64,000 nt of DNA, from assembly GCF_014490785.1 (NCBI RefSeq), contig NZ_CP051488.1, positions 3,906,001-3,970,000 of the forward strand, in the 5' to 3' direction. Below, piece after piece: positions 42,551 to 50,730 of the stretch (within the stretch, counting starts at the first letter, position 1; each line of letters begins with the position of its first letter). This DNA is from Kosakonia sp. SMBL-WEM22. GTDB lineage: Bacteria > Pseudomonadota > Gammaproteobacteria > Enterobacterales > Enterobacteriaceae. The translations under genes and the position numbers were made by a program. Below the pieces are notes generated by a model. The model was not told where the DNA came from and made no database searches. It saw nothing but the letters and a program-made list of their open reading frames with translations.

Positions 42551-42600
42551 TGAAACCGGTTGCGACAGAGCGTCACCAGGCTAGCATGAAACCGGTTTCA
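42551..42600 (+). promoter_or_regulatory. Twin LacI-type operators ahead of the EIIBCA gene
   Basis: TGAAACCGGTTGCGA (42551-42565) and TGAAACCGGTTTCA (42587-42600, a perfect palindrome) lie 36 bp apart. They share the core AACCGGTT with the ascF operator. Probable targets of the LacI protein at 44536. Confidence 0.75.
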
Positions 42601-42645
42601 CCCAGTTACACCTACTCAGTTTCCGATAATAAAAGGTAAATAAAA

Positions 42646-44505
42646 ATGGCCGTTATCAGGGATTACAATAAGTTAGCGAGCGATATCCTGCGGGAGGTCG
42701 GCGGTGAAGAGAACATCAGCAACTTCTCCCGCTGCGCCACACGACTGCGGCTTGTCCTCAATGAAACGCCCGCCACGGCAAAAAGCAACGTGCAGAGTTT
42801 GCCCGGCGTCATTGCGGTCGTTGAGAGCGGCGGTCAGTTCCAGGTGGTGATTGGTACCCACGTCGCCGATGTTTTTAACGCCCTGAGCGGCATGGTGAAA
42901 GAGCGCGGGGATGACGCGCCGCCAGCCAAAACGCGCTGGCTCGATGCGGTGATCGCCACCATGTCGGCAGTGTTTGCCCCGATCGTCTATATTCTTGCCG
43001 CCGCCGGGATTTTGCAGGGCTTGTTGATCCTGCTCGGCCTTGCGGATGCGGATATCAAGTCCAGCGGCACCTTTGCGGTGCTCAACTTTATGTCCTGGAC
43101 GCCGTTTGCCTTCCTGCCGGTGTTTATTGCTATCACCGCCGCGCGCCACTTTAAGTGCAACCCGTTTATTGCCGTGCTCTGCTGCTGTGCGCTGATCAAC
43201 CCCGAGTGGACGGCGCTGGCGGGCAAAATTGCCGCCGGTAACGAAGTGAAGTTCCTCTTCTTCCCGCTGGCGGAAACAGTCTATACCTCATCGGTGCTGC
43301 CGCCGCTGTTCCTCGTGTGGGCGCTGTCGTGGTTTGAGCGCCGCGTGGAGAAATGGCTGCCGGAGGTGATTAGCCCCCTCTTTACGCCACTTATCTGTTT
43401 TGTGGTGATTGTGCCACTGACGCTGATTGTGATTGGGCCACTGACGAGCTGGGCGGCGATTGGTGTGGCAAATGGCTACAACGCCCTGTTCCATGCCGCG
43501 CCAGCGCTGGCCGCAGCGATTATTGGCGGCGTCTGGCAGGTAATTGTGATTTTTGGCGTTCACTGGGGTATTACGCCAGTGATTATGGCCAACTTCGACA
43601 CTCAGGGGTATGACTCTTTCCAGGCCTACCAGACCATCGCAGTGATTGGTCAGATGGCGGCGGTCTTCGGCGTGTTTATCAAGAGCCGTAACAAACAACT
43701 GAAAGCCACCTCGCTCTCGGCGGGCGTGACCGCCATTTTTGGGATTACCGAACCGGCGATTTACGGCGTTACGCTGCGCTTTAAAAAGCCCTTCATCTGC
43801 GGCTGTATTGGCGGAGCCATCGGTGCGGTGGTCGCCAGCCTGTTTGGCAGCCTCTATTATGCTTATGCCGCACTGCCGGGCCTCTTTACGCTGGTTAACG
43901 CCATCAGCCCCGATGCGCCGATGTCCTTTATTGGCGAACTGGCCGGTGCCGGGACGGCGATCGTGCTCACCGTGGTGATGGTGCAGTTTGTCGGTTTTGA
44001 CGATCCGGTTGAAGAGACGCCCGCAGAGCAGAAACCGGCGACGGTCACTGTCGGCACACTGCAAATGCTCAGCCCGATTAAAGGCGAAGTGATTGCGCTG
44101 GAGAGCGTGAAAGATGAAGCTTTTGCCGGCAAAGTGCTGGGCGATGGCATCGCGATTGTCCCCGCCGAGGGAAAAGTGGTTGCGCCGTGCGATGCGCAGG
44201 TCGCGACATTAATTGACTCCCATCACGCTATCGGCCTGATCTGTGACAATGGCGCAGAATTACTGATCCATGTTGGCCTGAATACCGTTAATTTACAGGG
44301 GCAATACTTTACGCCGCTGGTGAAAGAGGGCGACCGGGTGACCGCAGGTACGCCTCTGCTGGCATTCGATAAGGCGAAAATTGAGCAGGCCGGGTATGAT
44401 TTAACAACGCCGGTGCTGGTGGTCAACAGCGATGAGTTCACGCTTACTCACCACCAGTCACAAGGTGCCGTCACGGCGGGAGCGCCGCTGATGTCGCTGG
44501 CCTGA
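42646..44505 (+). CDS. Beta-glucoside-type PTS EIIBCA component
   Basis: 619 residues. EIIB with phosphocysteine in NFSRCATRLRLVLNE (Cys about 26), a ten-helix EIIC (IFGITEPAIYGVTLRFKKPFI near residue 370), and a C-terminal EIIA-Glc-like domain (residues about 475-619; phosphohistidine in ELLIHVGLNTVNLQG near 545). Of the BglF/ArbF class, importing and phosphorylating an aromatic or simple beta-glucoside. Unusually no phospho-glucosidase accompanies it; only the LacI gene follows after 30 bp. Confidence 0.92.
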   Translation: MAVIRDYNKLASDILREVGGEENISNFSRCATRLRLVLNETPATAKSNVQSLPGVIAVVESGGQFQVVIGTHVADVFNALSGMVKERGDDAPPAKTRWLDAVIATMSAVFAPIVYILAAAGILQGLLILLGLADADIKSSGTFAVLNFMSWTPFAFLPVFIAITAARHFKCNPFIAVLCCCALINPEWTALAGKIAAGNEVKFLFFPLAETVYTSSVLPPLFLVWALSWFERRVEKWLPEVISPLFTPLICFVVIVPLTLIVIGPLTSWAAIGVANGYNALFHAAPALAAAIIGGVWQVIVIFGVHWGITPVIMANFDTQGYDSFQAYQTIAVIGQMAAVFGVFIKSRNKQLKATSLSAGVTAIFGITEPAIYGVTLRFKKPFICGCIGGAIGAVVASLFGSLYYAYAALPGLFTLVNAISPDAPMSFIGELAGAGTAIVLTVVMVQFVGFDDPVEETPAEQKPATVTVGTLQMLSPIKGEVIALESVKDEAFAGKVLGDGIAIVPAEGKVVAPCDAQVATLIDSHHAIGLICDNGAELLIHVGLNTVNLQGQYFTPLVKEGDRVTAGTPLLAFDKAKIEQAGYDLTTPVLVVNSDEFTLTHHQSQGAVTAGAPLMSLA

Positions 44506-44535
44506 GAAGAGAGATAATACGAGCGAGGATGAAGA

Positions 44536-45531
44536 ATGGTAACGATACTGGATGTCGCACGGCTGGCAGGCGTCTCCAAAGCGACGGTATCGCGCGCGCT
44601 GAACGGCAAAGTCTTTGTCCGCGAAGAGGTCAAAGCCCGCATTATGCAGGCGATTGACGAAACGGGTTACAAGCCAAACCAACTGGCGCGCAACCTTGCC
44701 AATAATAAAACCAACTCCGTCGGTCTGGTGATCACTAACGGGCTCTATAACGGCCCGTTCTTCTCCAGCATGATTTACCATGCGGCGACCGACAGCGAAA
44801 TGCACGGTCGGCAGCTGGTGCTGGCGGATGGAAAACATAGTGCGCAAGAGGAGCGTGACGCTATCGACCTGCTGCTGTCGCTGCGCTGTGAAGCGATCCT
44901 CATCTATCCAAAATACCTGACGGTCGACGAGCTGGATGAGATTATCGATACCAGCCAGACGCCGATTGTGGTGATTAACCGCGAGCTGACCCGCCACCGC
45001 AGCCAGTGCGTGTTTGTTGACCACCAGCAGAGCAGTGAAAGGATGATGGCGTATCTGCTGGCGCAGGGGCATAGACGTATTGCCTTTGTCGCCGGTTCGG
45101 AAGGTTCGCCCACCGGCGACAGCCGTCTGGCGGGGTATCACCAGGCGCTGCGCAACGCCGGAATCGAGCCTGACCCGCAGTTGCTGGTGCGCGGAAGCTG
45201 GAGCACCGACAGCGGTTATGAGGCCGGACGCGAGTTGCTGGCGCGCAATGTGCCCTTCAGCTGTGTGCTGGCCGGAAATGACGATATGGCGATTGGCGTG
45301 GCAAAAGCGTGTCAGGAGGCCGGGCTGCGCCTGCCGCAGGATGTTTCCCTCGCCGGGTTCGATGATTCGGTGATTGGTAAATATTACAACCCGGCGCTCA
45401 CCACCCTGCATGTGCCGATGGATGAGATGATCCGCCACGCGGTGGCGATCCTCTTGTTGCCGGATGAGACACCGCCGCGCGCCCATCAGGGCGAGCTGGT
45501 ATGCCGCGAGTCGGTCGTCAAGGTTGGGTAA
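44536..45531 (+). CDS. LacI-family regulator of the EIIBCA locus
   Basis: 331 residues. Helix-turn-helix MVTILDVARLAGVSKATVSR, hinge YKPNQLARNLANNKTNSVG, and a sugar-binding core (LADGKHSAQEERDAIDLLLS; SLAGFDDSVIGKYYNPALTT). Close to AscG and CasR in architecture; the phrase LADGKHSA(E/Q)EER is shared with AscG in this window, suggesting a common ancestor. Cotranscribed with the EIIBCA gene and expected to bind the AACCGGTT operators upstream. Effector unknown. Confidence 0.9.
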   Translation: MVTILDVARLAGVSKATVSRALNGKVFVREEVKARIMQAIDETGYKPNQLARNLANNKTNSVGLVITNGLYNGPFFSSMIYHAATDSEMHGRQLVLADGKHSAQEERDAIDLLLSLRCEAILIYPKYLTVDELDEIIDTSQTPIVVINRELTRHRSQCVFVDHQQSSERMMAYLLAQGHRRIAFVAGSEGSPTGDSRLAGYHQALRNAGIEPDPQLLVRGSWSTDSGYEAGRELLARNVPFSCVLAGNDDMAIGVAKACQEAGLRLPQDVSLAGFDDSVIGKYYNPALTTLHVPMDEMIRHAVAILLLPDETPPRAHQGELVCRESVVKVG

Positions 45532-45552
45532 TCCCTGGTTCTTTTGTCTGCC

Positions 45553-46553
45553 GAATATCTTTTGTAGGCCGGATAAGGCGGGAGCCGCCATCCGGCAGTG
45601 CAGCAGATTAATGCCTGATGGCGCTGCGCTTATCAGGCCTACGCAAACCCAGCCATATGTCAGCCAGATATCTTTTGTAGGCCGGATAAGGCGGGAGCCG
45701 CCATCCGGCAGTGCAGCAGATTAATGCCTGATGACGCTACGCTTATCAGGCCTACGCAAACCCAGCCATATGTCAGCCAGATATCTTTTGTAGGCCGGAT
45801 AAGGCGGGAGCCGCCATCCGGCAGTGCCGCAAGATTAATGCCTGATGGCGCTGCGCTTATCAGGCCTACGCAAACCCAGCCATATGTCAGCCAGATATCT
45901 TTTGTAGGCCGGATAAGGCGACAGCAGCCATCCGGCAATGCCGCAAGATTAACGCCTGATGACGCTGCGCTTATCAGGCCTACGCAAACCCAGCCATATG
46001 TCAGCCAGATATCTTTTGTAGGCCGGATAAGGCGGGAGCCGCCATCCGGCAGTGCCGCAAGATTAATGCCTGATGGCGCTGCGCTTATCAGGCCTACGCA
46101 AACCCAGCCATATGTCAGCCAGATATCTTTTGTAGGCCGGATAAGGCGACAGCCGCCATCCGGCAGTGCAGCAAGATTAACGCCTGATGACGCTACGCTT
46201 ATCAGGCCTACGTAAACCCAGCCATATGTCAGCCAGATATCTTTTGTAGGCCGGATAAGGCGACAGCCGCCATCCGGCAATGCCGCAAGATTAACGCCTG
46301 ATGACGCTACGCTTATAAGGCCTACGCAAACCCAGCCATATGTCAGCCAGATATCTTTTGTAGGCCGGATAAGGCGGGAGCCGCCATCCGGCAATGCCGC
46401 AAGATTAACGCCTGATGACGCTACGCTTATCAGGCCTACGCAAACCCAGCCATATGTCAGCCAGATATCTTTTGTAGGCCGGATAAGGCGGGAGCCGCCA
46501 TCCGGCAATGCCGCAAGATTATTGCCTGATGGCGCTACGCTTATCAGGCCTAC
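45553..46553. repeat. Tandem array of nine BIME units
   Basis: Units begin (GTAGGCCGGATAAGGCG) at 45564, 45677, 45790, 45904, 46018, 46132, 46246, 46360 and 46474: a period of 113 bp twice, then 114 bp six times. Each unit holds two opposed REPs (one at GCCGGATAAGGCG...CCATCCGGC, one at GCCTGATG...TTATCAGGC) and a constant 34-bp spacer beginning GCAAACCCAGCCATATGTCA. Units vary by a few substitutions. It fills the gap between the LacI gene and the convergent aldo-keto reductase gene. Confidence 0.96.
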
Positions 46554-46570
46554 AAGTACCGAATCGTTTA

Positions 46571-47431
46571 TTACGCGCCGATGCTGTTTAAGGTCTCCAG
46601 CGCCTCGCGCGGCAGTACCAGCTTCGCGCTGGCGAGGTTCTCCTGCAAGTGCTGCGGAGAGGAGGTGCCGGGGATCAGCAAAATATTGGGTGAACGTTGC
46701 AACAACCACGCCAGCGCCACCTGCATTGGCGTTGCATCCAGCTCCGCCGCCACCGCATTCAGCTCGCTCGATTGCAGCGGTGAAAAACCACCAAGCGGGA
46801 AGAACGGCACAAAGGCAATGCCCTGCTCATTCAGGCTATCAATCAGCGCATCATCCTGGCGGTTCGCCACGTTATAAAGGTTCTGCACGCAGGCGATAGG
46901 CGTCATCTTCTGCGCGTCCGCCACCTGTTTCGCCGTCACATTGCTCAGGCCGATATGGCGAATCAGCCCGCGCTCTTTGAGCTTGATTAAGGTCTCCAGC
47001 GGCGCTTCCAGCGCCCCCTCTGCCGGGCCGTGAGCGCTAAACATCGCGCGCAGGTTGACCACATCCAGCACATCGAGTCCGAGATTCCGCAGGTTATCTT
47101 CCACCGCGCGGGTCAGCTCTTCATCACTAAAAGCGGGCAGCCAGTTGGCTTTATCATCGCGGCGTGCGCCCACTTTGGTGACAATCGTCAGGTTATCCGG
47201 GTAGGGATGCAGCGCCTGCTTAATCAATTTATTGGTGACATGCGGGCCGTAAAAATCACTGGTATCAATATGCGTAACCCCGGCGGCCACCGCATCGCGC
47301 AGCACTTGCAGTGCGCGCGCTTCGTCGGCCGGCGGGCCAAACACGCCAGGGCCTGCGAGCTGCATTGCACCGTAACCCAGACGACCCACGTCGTTGTCGC
47401 CCAGACGATAAGTAAGCGAAAGTTCAGACAT
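46571..47431 (-). CDS. Aldo/keto reductase of the YdbC (pyridoxal reductase) type
   Basis: 286 residues from ATG 47431, preceded by AGGAGCAATGCT; upstream in-frame codons lack a ribosome site. TIM-barrel aldo-keto reductase with catalytic Asp/Tyr region HIDTSDFYGPHVTNKLI (residues about 45-61), Lys in TKVGAR near 78, and NADPH-binding LIPGTSSPQHLQENLA near 255. Strong resemblance to E. coli YdbC (PdxI), a pyridoxal reductase, including LGYGAMQLAGPGVFGPP. The exact substrate here is inferred. Confidence 0.88.
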   Translation of the reverse strand: MSELSLTYRLGDNDVGRLGYGAMQLAGPGVFGPPADEARALQVLRDAVAAGVTHIDTSDFYGPHVTNKLIKQALHPYPDNLTIVTKVGARRDDKANWLPAFSDEELTRAVEDNLRNLGLDVLDVVNLRAMFSAHGPAEGALEAPLETLIKLKERGLIRHIGLSNVTAKQVADAQKMTPIACVQNLYNVANRQDDALIDSLNEQGIAFVPFFPLGGFSPLQSSELNAVAAELDATPMQVALAWLLQRSPNILLIPGTSSPQHLQENLASAKLVLPREALETLNSIGA

Positions 47432-47598
47432 AGCATTGCTCCTGTGTGTTAAGTCAGACGATTGTAGGCGGCGCGTCTGAAGGCGGCAATGCACCTTTTG
47501 TGCGAAGGGTAAAGGCCCTCCTCAAGCCACGGATATATAACGCAATCGTTACAAGAAATGTCTACACTTGAGCAAACGGGCCCTATCGAGGATGTCAT

Positions 47599-48552
47599 AT
47601 GATTTTTCCAGCTATGCCAGTCAACGAAAAAGAGCGTCTGCACTCTTTATACATGATGGATCTGCTCGATAAAAAAGATGACGAACGCTTCGACCGCTTA
47701 ACCCGCATGGCAAAAACCACCTTTGATGTGCCGATTGCGGTGATAAGCCTGCTCGATCGCGATCGGCAGTGGCTGCTCTCTCGCGGCGGCATCGATACCC
47801 ATGAAACGCCACGCAACCTCTCTTTCTGCGCCCACGCCATTCTCGAAGAGGGGGTCTTTATCGTGAAAGATACCCAGATGGATCCGCGCTTTGCCGATAA
47901 CCCCTTTGTCACCGGCGAGCCGTGGGTGCGTTTCTACGCCGGTTGCCCGGTGCGCCTGCCGGATGGCGCCATTGCCGGTACCATCTGCATTATTGATACC
48001 TACCCGCGCCCCTTTTCCAGCGCGGAGATCAACACCCTGCTCGATTTCGCCGCCATCGTCGAAGATGAGTTTTTAATCCTCAGTATGGCGATGACCGATG
48101 CCCTGACCGGCATGCCCAACAGCCGCGGCTTTTACCGCTCAGGCGAGAAGCGCTTCACCTTGTCGAAAGAGCACAACACCCCCTTCAGCCTGCTCTATTT
48201 CAGCATCGACAACCTAAAGTCGATCAACGAAGTGCTGGGCAGCAAAGAGGGGGATGCGGTGGTGAAAACCTTCGCCAGCACGCTGACAAAATGCCTGCAG
48301 GAGCAGGATATCGCTGCGCGCATGGGCGGCGGCGAGTTTGCCGTGCTGCTTAGCAACAGCGCCGAGCATGATGTCGATGCCTTCCTCTTCGATCTGCAAA
48401 CGCGAATGGACGCGCTGGAGGCGAACGGCGGCAAAAACTACCACATCAACTACTCTCACGGCGTGATTGAGCAGCATGAGAAGTACACCACCCTGCGCGA
48501 CATGCTGGAGGAGAGCGGCAAAGTGATGTACGCGGAAAAACGTCGCCGTTAA
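47599..48552 (+). CDS. GAF-GGDEF protein with degenerate signature
   Basis: 317 residues, cytoplasmic. Residues about 20-155 form a GAF domain (FDVPIAVISLLDRDRQWLLS; NLSFCAHAILEEGVFIVKDT; AGTICIIDTYPRPF). Residues about 165-315 form a GGDEF domain, but the active-site loop reads RMGGGEFAVLL instead of GG(D/E)EF. Loss of the metal-binding acidic residue suggests that it does not make cyclic di-GMP; it may bind GTP or act as a sensor. No inhibitory RxxD was noticed. The stop overlaps the convergent hycI by 4 bp. GAGG stands 8 nt before the ATG. Confidence 0.88.
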   Translation: MIFPAMPVNEKERLHSLYMMDLLDKKDDERFDRLTRMAKTTFDVPIAVISLLDRDRQWLLSRGGIDTHETPRNLSFCAHAILEEGVFIVKDTQMDPRFADNPFVTGEPWVRFYAGCPVRLPDGAIAGTICIIDTYPRPFSSAEINTLLDFAAIVEDEFLILSMAMTDALTGMPNSRGFYRSGEKRFTLSKEHNTPFSLLYFSIDNLKSINEVLGSKEGDAVVKTFASTLTKCLQEQDIAARMGGGEFAVLLSNSAEHDVDAFLFDLQTRMDALEANGGKNYHINYSHGVIEQHEKYTTLRDMLEESGKVMYAEKRRR

Positions 48553-49004
48553 AGGGTGGCGAAACCGCCCTGCCCTTGCCAGCCCTCAAGCCGCTGATAG
48601 ATCGTCTCTACCGCCGCCTTCACTGGCGGCGTCATTGGATAGTAAAAGCCGACGATATCGGGCTGAATGCCGAGGAAAATCACCTCGCCGACATCCTCTT
48701 TCAGCTGATCGATCAGGTAGTTGAGCGGCATATTGTGGGTGGTCATCATAAACATCTCGGCGATGTCGTCCGGGTTGACCACGCGGATCTCGCCGGGGTT
48801 AAGCCCCATATCGGTGGCATCGACCAGCAGCAGCCGCGCCGGGCGTAAATCACGGATCGCGGCGACATCATTCTCCGGCGCGCTGCCGCCATCAATCACC
48901 CGCCACTCTCCCGCAGGTTTCGCAGCGCACATCTCCGCCAGCAGCGGGCCTGCGCCGTCGTCGCCCATCATGCTGTTGCCGACACAGAGTAGAACGTCAG
49001 TCAC
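48549..49004 (-). CDS. hycI: Hydrogenase 3 maturation endopeptidase HycI
   Basis: 151-residue nickel-dependent protease that removes the C-terminal extension of HycE after nickel insertion. VGNSMMGDDGAGPLLAEM with a nickel-binding Asp, VDATDMGLNPGEI with the second Asp, and TTHNMPLNYLIDQL with the ligand His. Last gene of hycABCDEFGHI; starts within the end of hycH (8-bp overlap). Confidence 0.97.
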   Translation of the reverse strand: MTDVLLCVGNSMMGDDGAGPLLAEMCAAKPAGEWRVIDGGSAPENDVAAIRDLRPARLLLVDATDMGLNPGEIRVVNPDDIAEMFMMTTHNMPLNYLIDQLKEDVGEVIFLGIQPDIVGFYYPMTPPVKAAVETIYQRLEGWQGQGGFATL

Positions 49005-49407
49005 GTAACCTCCTGACCATCAGATAGATGGCGCTCTCCTGATAAATATCATGCAGCATCGACAGCAACTCGCGGCTCCACGCCTGCTGCATTTCACTTT
49101 GCTGCGCCAGCGCGCGGTCAAAGGCGTTTGCCAGCAACATTACATGCGTACTGTCGATGACGATTTCGCCGTAGCGCGGCACCCCTTCCATTTTCCGCCG
49201 CGCTTCGCTGCCCGCTTCAAGGGTGGCGATCCACGCCAGATAGTCGTCCCATGAGCAGGTGAGCGCCGCCTCCAGACAGTCGATCACCCCAAGATGGTGG
49301 CCGATAGCCAGACTGTAATAGACCACCTGCTGCGCCTGCGGCGGCGTCGTCTCGTTTTCGTCGATAAACTTGCGCCGCAGCTGGCTAAAGACCACCGTTT
49401 CGCCCAT
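48997..49407 (-). CDS. hycH: Hydrogenase 3 assembly protein HycH
   Basis: 136 residues. Needed in E. coli for maturation of the hydrogenase 3 large subunit; biochemical role not fully known. MGETVVFSQLRRKFIDENET and YYSLAIGHHLGVIDCLEAAL are conserved. Stop/start overlap of 1 bp with hycG upstream and 8 bp with hycI downstream. No membrane segment. Confidence 0.95.
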   Translation of the reverse strand: MGETVVFSQLRRKFIDENETTPPQAQQVVYYSLAIGHHLGVIDCLEAALTCSWDDYLAWIATLEAGSEARRKMEGVPRYGEIVIDSTHVMLLANAFDRALAQQSEMQQAWSRELLSMLHDIYQESAIYLMVRRLRD

Positions 49408-50171
49408 CAGATTTTCGCCTCCTGCACCACCTGGTTAAGGTGGCTGACAATCTCCGTCAGGCGCGGATCGTTCTCCTGCGCCAGCCAGTTCATCACTTCA
49501 TGCTCGCCGAGGGTGCGCAGGCGCAGGTAATCATCGGCAATCTGGCGGCCATAGCGGTAACCCGCCAGCCGCCGCGCGGTGCGATCCACTTTGACCCGCA
49601 GCGGCTGCACCATCTGCGGGTGGAGGATCTCCGCCGGCTGATCGTCCAGCTCGCCGGGAAGACGGGCGTGAATTTTCTGCTCCAGCAACCCGAGCGCCAT
49701 CGCGAAGCCATAAAGCGTGGCGGCGGGCGTCGGCGGGCAGCCGGGAATATAGACATCGACCGGCACGATCTTGTCGGTTCCGCCCCAGACGCAGTAGAGA
49801 TCGTGAAAGATCCCCCCGCTATTACCGCAGGCACCGTAGGAGATGCAGATCTTCGGATCCGGCGCCGATTGCCAGGCGCGTAACGCCGGGGAGCGCATCG
49901 CACGGGTGACCGCGCCGGTAAAGAGCAAAATGTCAGCGTGACGCGGCGAGGGCACCACTTTAATGCCGAAGCGTTCTGCGTCGAACAGCGGCGAAAGCGT
50001 AGCGAAAATCTCAATTTCGCAGCCATTGCAGCCGCCGCAATCGACGCGGTAGACGTAGGCCGAGCGTTTGATCTTCTTCAGCAGCGACGCTTTCATGCTG
50101 GCGATGGACTCCTCCACCGTCATCGGCAGCGGAATGCCCTCTGCGTCGCGCGGTCCAATAAGCTGGCTCAT
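49407..50171 (-). CDS. hycG: Hydrogenase 3 small subunit HycG
   Basis: 254 residues, homologous to complex I NuoB; carries the proximal [4Fe-4S] cluster of hydrogenase 3. Ligands lie in VDCGGCNGCEIEIFATLSPL (residues about 43-62), YGACGNSGGIFHD near 115 and GCPPTPAATLYG near 145. No Tat signal, consistent with the cytoplasm-facing formate hydrogenlyase. Overlaps hycF by 1 bp. Confidence 0.97.
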   Translation of the reverse strand: MSQLIGPRDAEGIPLPMTVEESIASMKASLLKKIKRSAYVYRVDCGGCNGCEIEIFATLSPLFDAERFGIKVVPSPRHADILLFTGAVTRAMRSPALRAWQSAPDPKICISYGACGNSGGIFHDLYCVWGGTDKIVPVDVYIPGCPPTPAATLYGFAMALGLLEQKIHARLPGELDDQPAEILHPQMVQPLRVKVDRTARRLAGYRYGRQIADDYLRLRTLGEHEVMNWLAQENDPRLTEIVSHLNQVVQEAKI

Positions 50172-50713
50172 CAGCTGGCCTCTCTCATATGGCGGGTCAA
50201 TTCAATCCGGTCGGTTGGTACCAGGCACTGCTGGCGTTTACAGGCCGGGCAGGTTTCAAAGCTGGCGCGGTGCGCTTCGGCACGGGTGTCGCCGTTATGC
50301 GCCAGCAACGCAATGGCGTAATCGATCTCCTTCTGAACGGCAAAGGGGCGCGCGCATTCGCGGCACTGGCACAGCTCAAAGCGCGACTGTTGCAGAAAGT
50401 CGGCCTTGTTCCACACCGCCAGTTCATACTCTTGCGACAACGTAATCGCCGCCGTCGGGCAGACCTCTTCGCAGCGGGCACAGAAGATGCAGCGCCCAAG
50501 ATTAAACTGCCAGGCCTGCTCGCCGGTGGCGAGATCGGTCTCTACCGTTAACGCATTGGAGGGGCAGGCATTAACGCACGCCGCGCAGCCGATGCACTGC
50601 TGCGGGTTGTGCTGTGGCTTACCGCGAAAATTTTTATCAACCGGCATCGGCGTCAGCGGATAGTCGCTTGTCGGCGCGCCGGTTTTGATCACTTTTTTGA
50701 TAAAGGTAAACAT
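50171..50713 (-). CDS. hycF: Formate hydrogenlyase ferredoxin-like subunit HycF
   Basis: 180 residues, the E. coli length, from ATG 50713; a TTG three codons earlier lies too close to the AAGGAG site. NuoI-like with two [4Fe-4S] motifs (CIGCAACVNACPSNA; CIFCARCEEVCPTAA) and a C-terminal four-Cys zinc-ribbon-like pair (CQCREC; CPACKRQQC). Relays electrons within the peripheral arm of the complex. Confidence 0.96.
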   Translation of the reverse strand: MFTFIKKVIKTGAPTSDYPLTPMPVDKNFRGKPQHNPQQCIGCAACVNACPSNALTVETDLATGEQAWQFNLGRCIFCARCEEVCPTAAITLSQEYELAVWNKADFLQQSRFELCQCRECARPFAVQKEIDYAIALLAHNGDTRAEAHRASFETCPACKRQQCLVPTDRIELTRHMREAS

Positions 50714-50730
50714 GGCTTGCAACGCTCCTT

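Noticed and set aside
45553..46553. Possible CRISPR array
   Set aside because: The repeated unit is 113/114 bp, made of opposed REPs with a constant spacer; there are no unique spacers and no cas genes.
45660..46709. A 349-codon minus-strand open frame with a repeated amino-acid pattern
   Set aside because: It is the BIME array read through: most units are 114 bp, a multiple of three, so the frame stays open. No ribosome site and no protein-like composition; its end overlaps the aldo-keto reductase gene.
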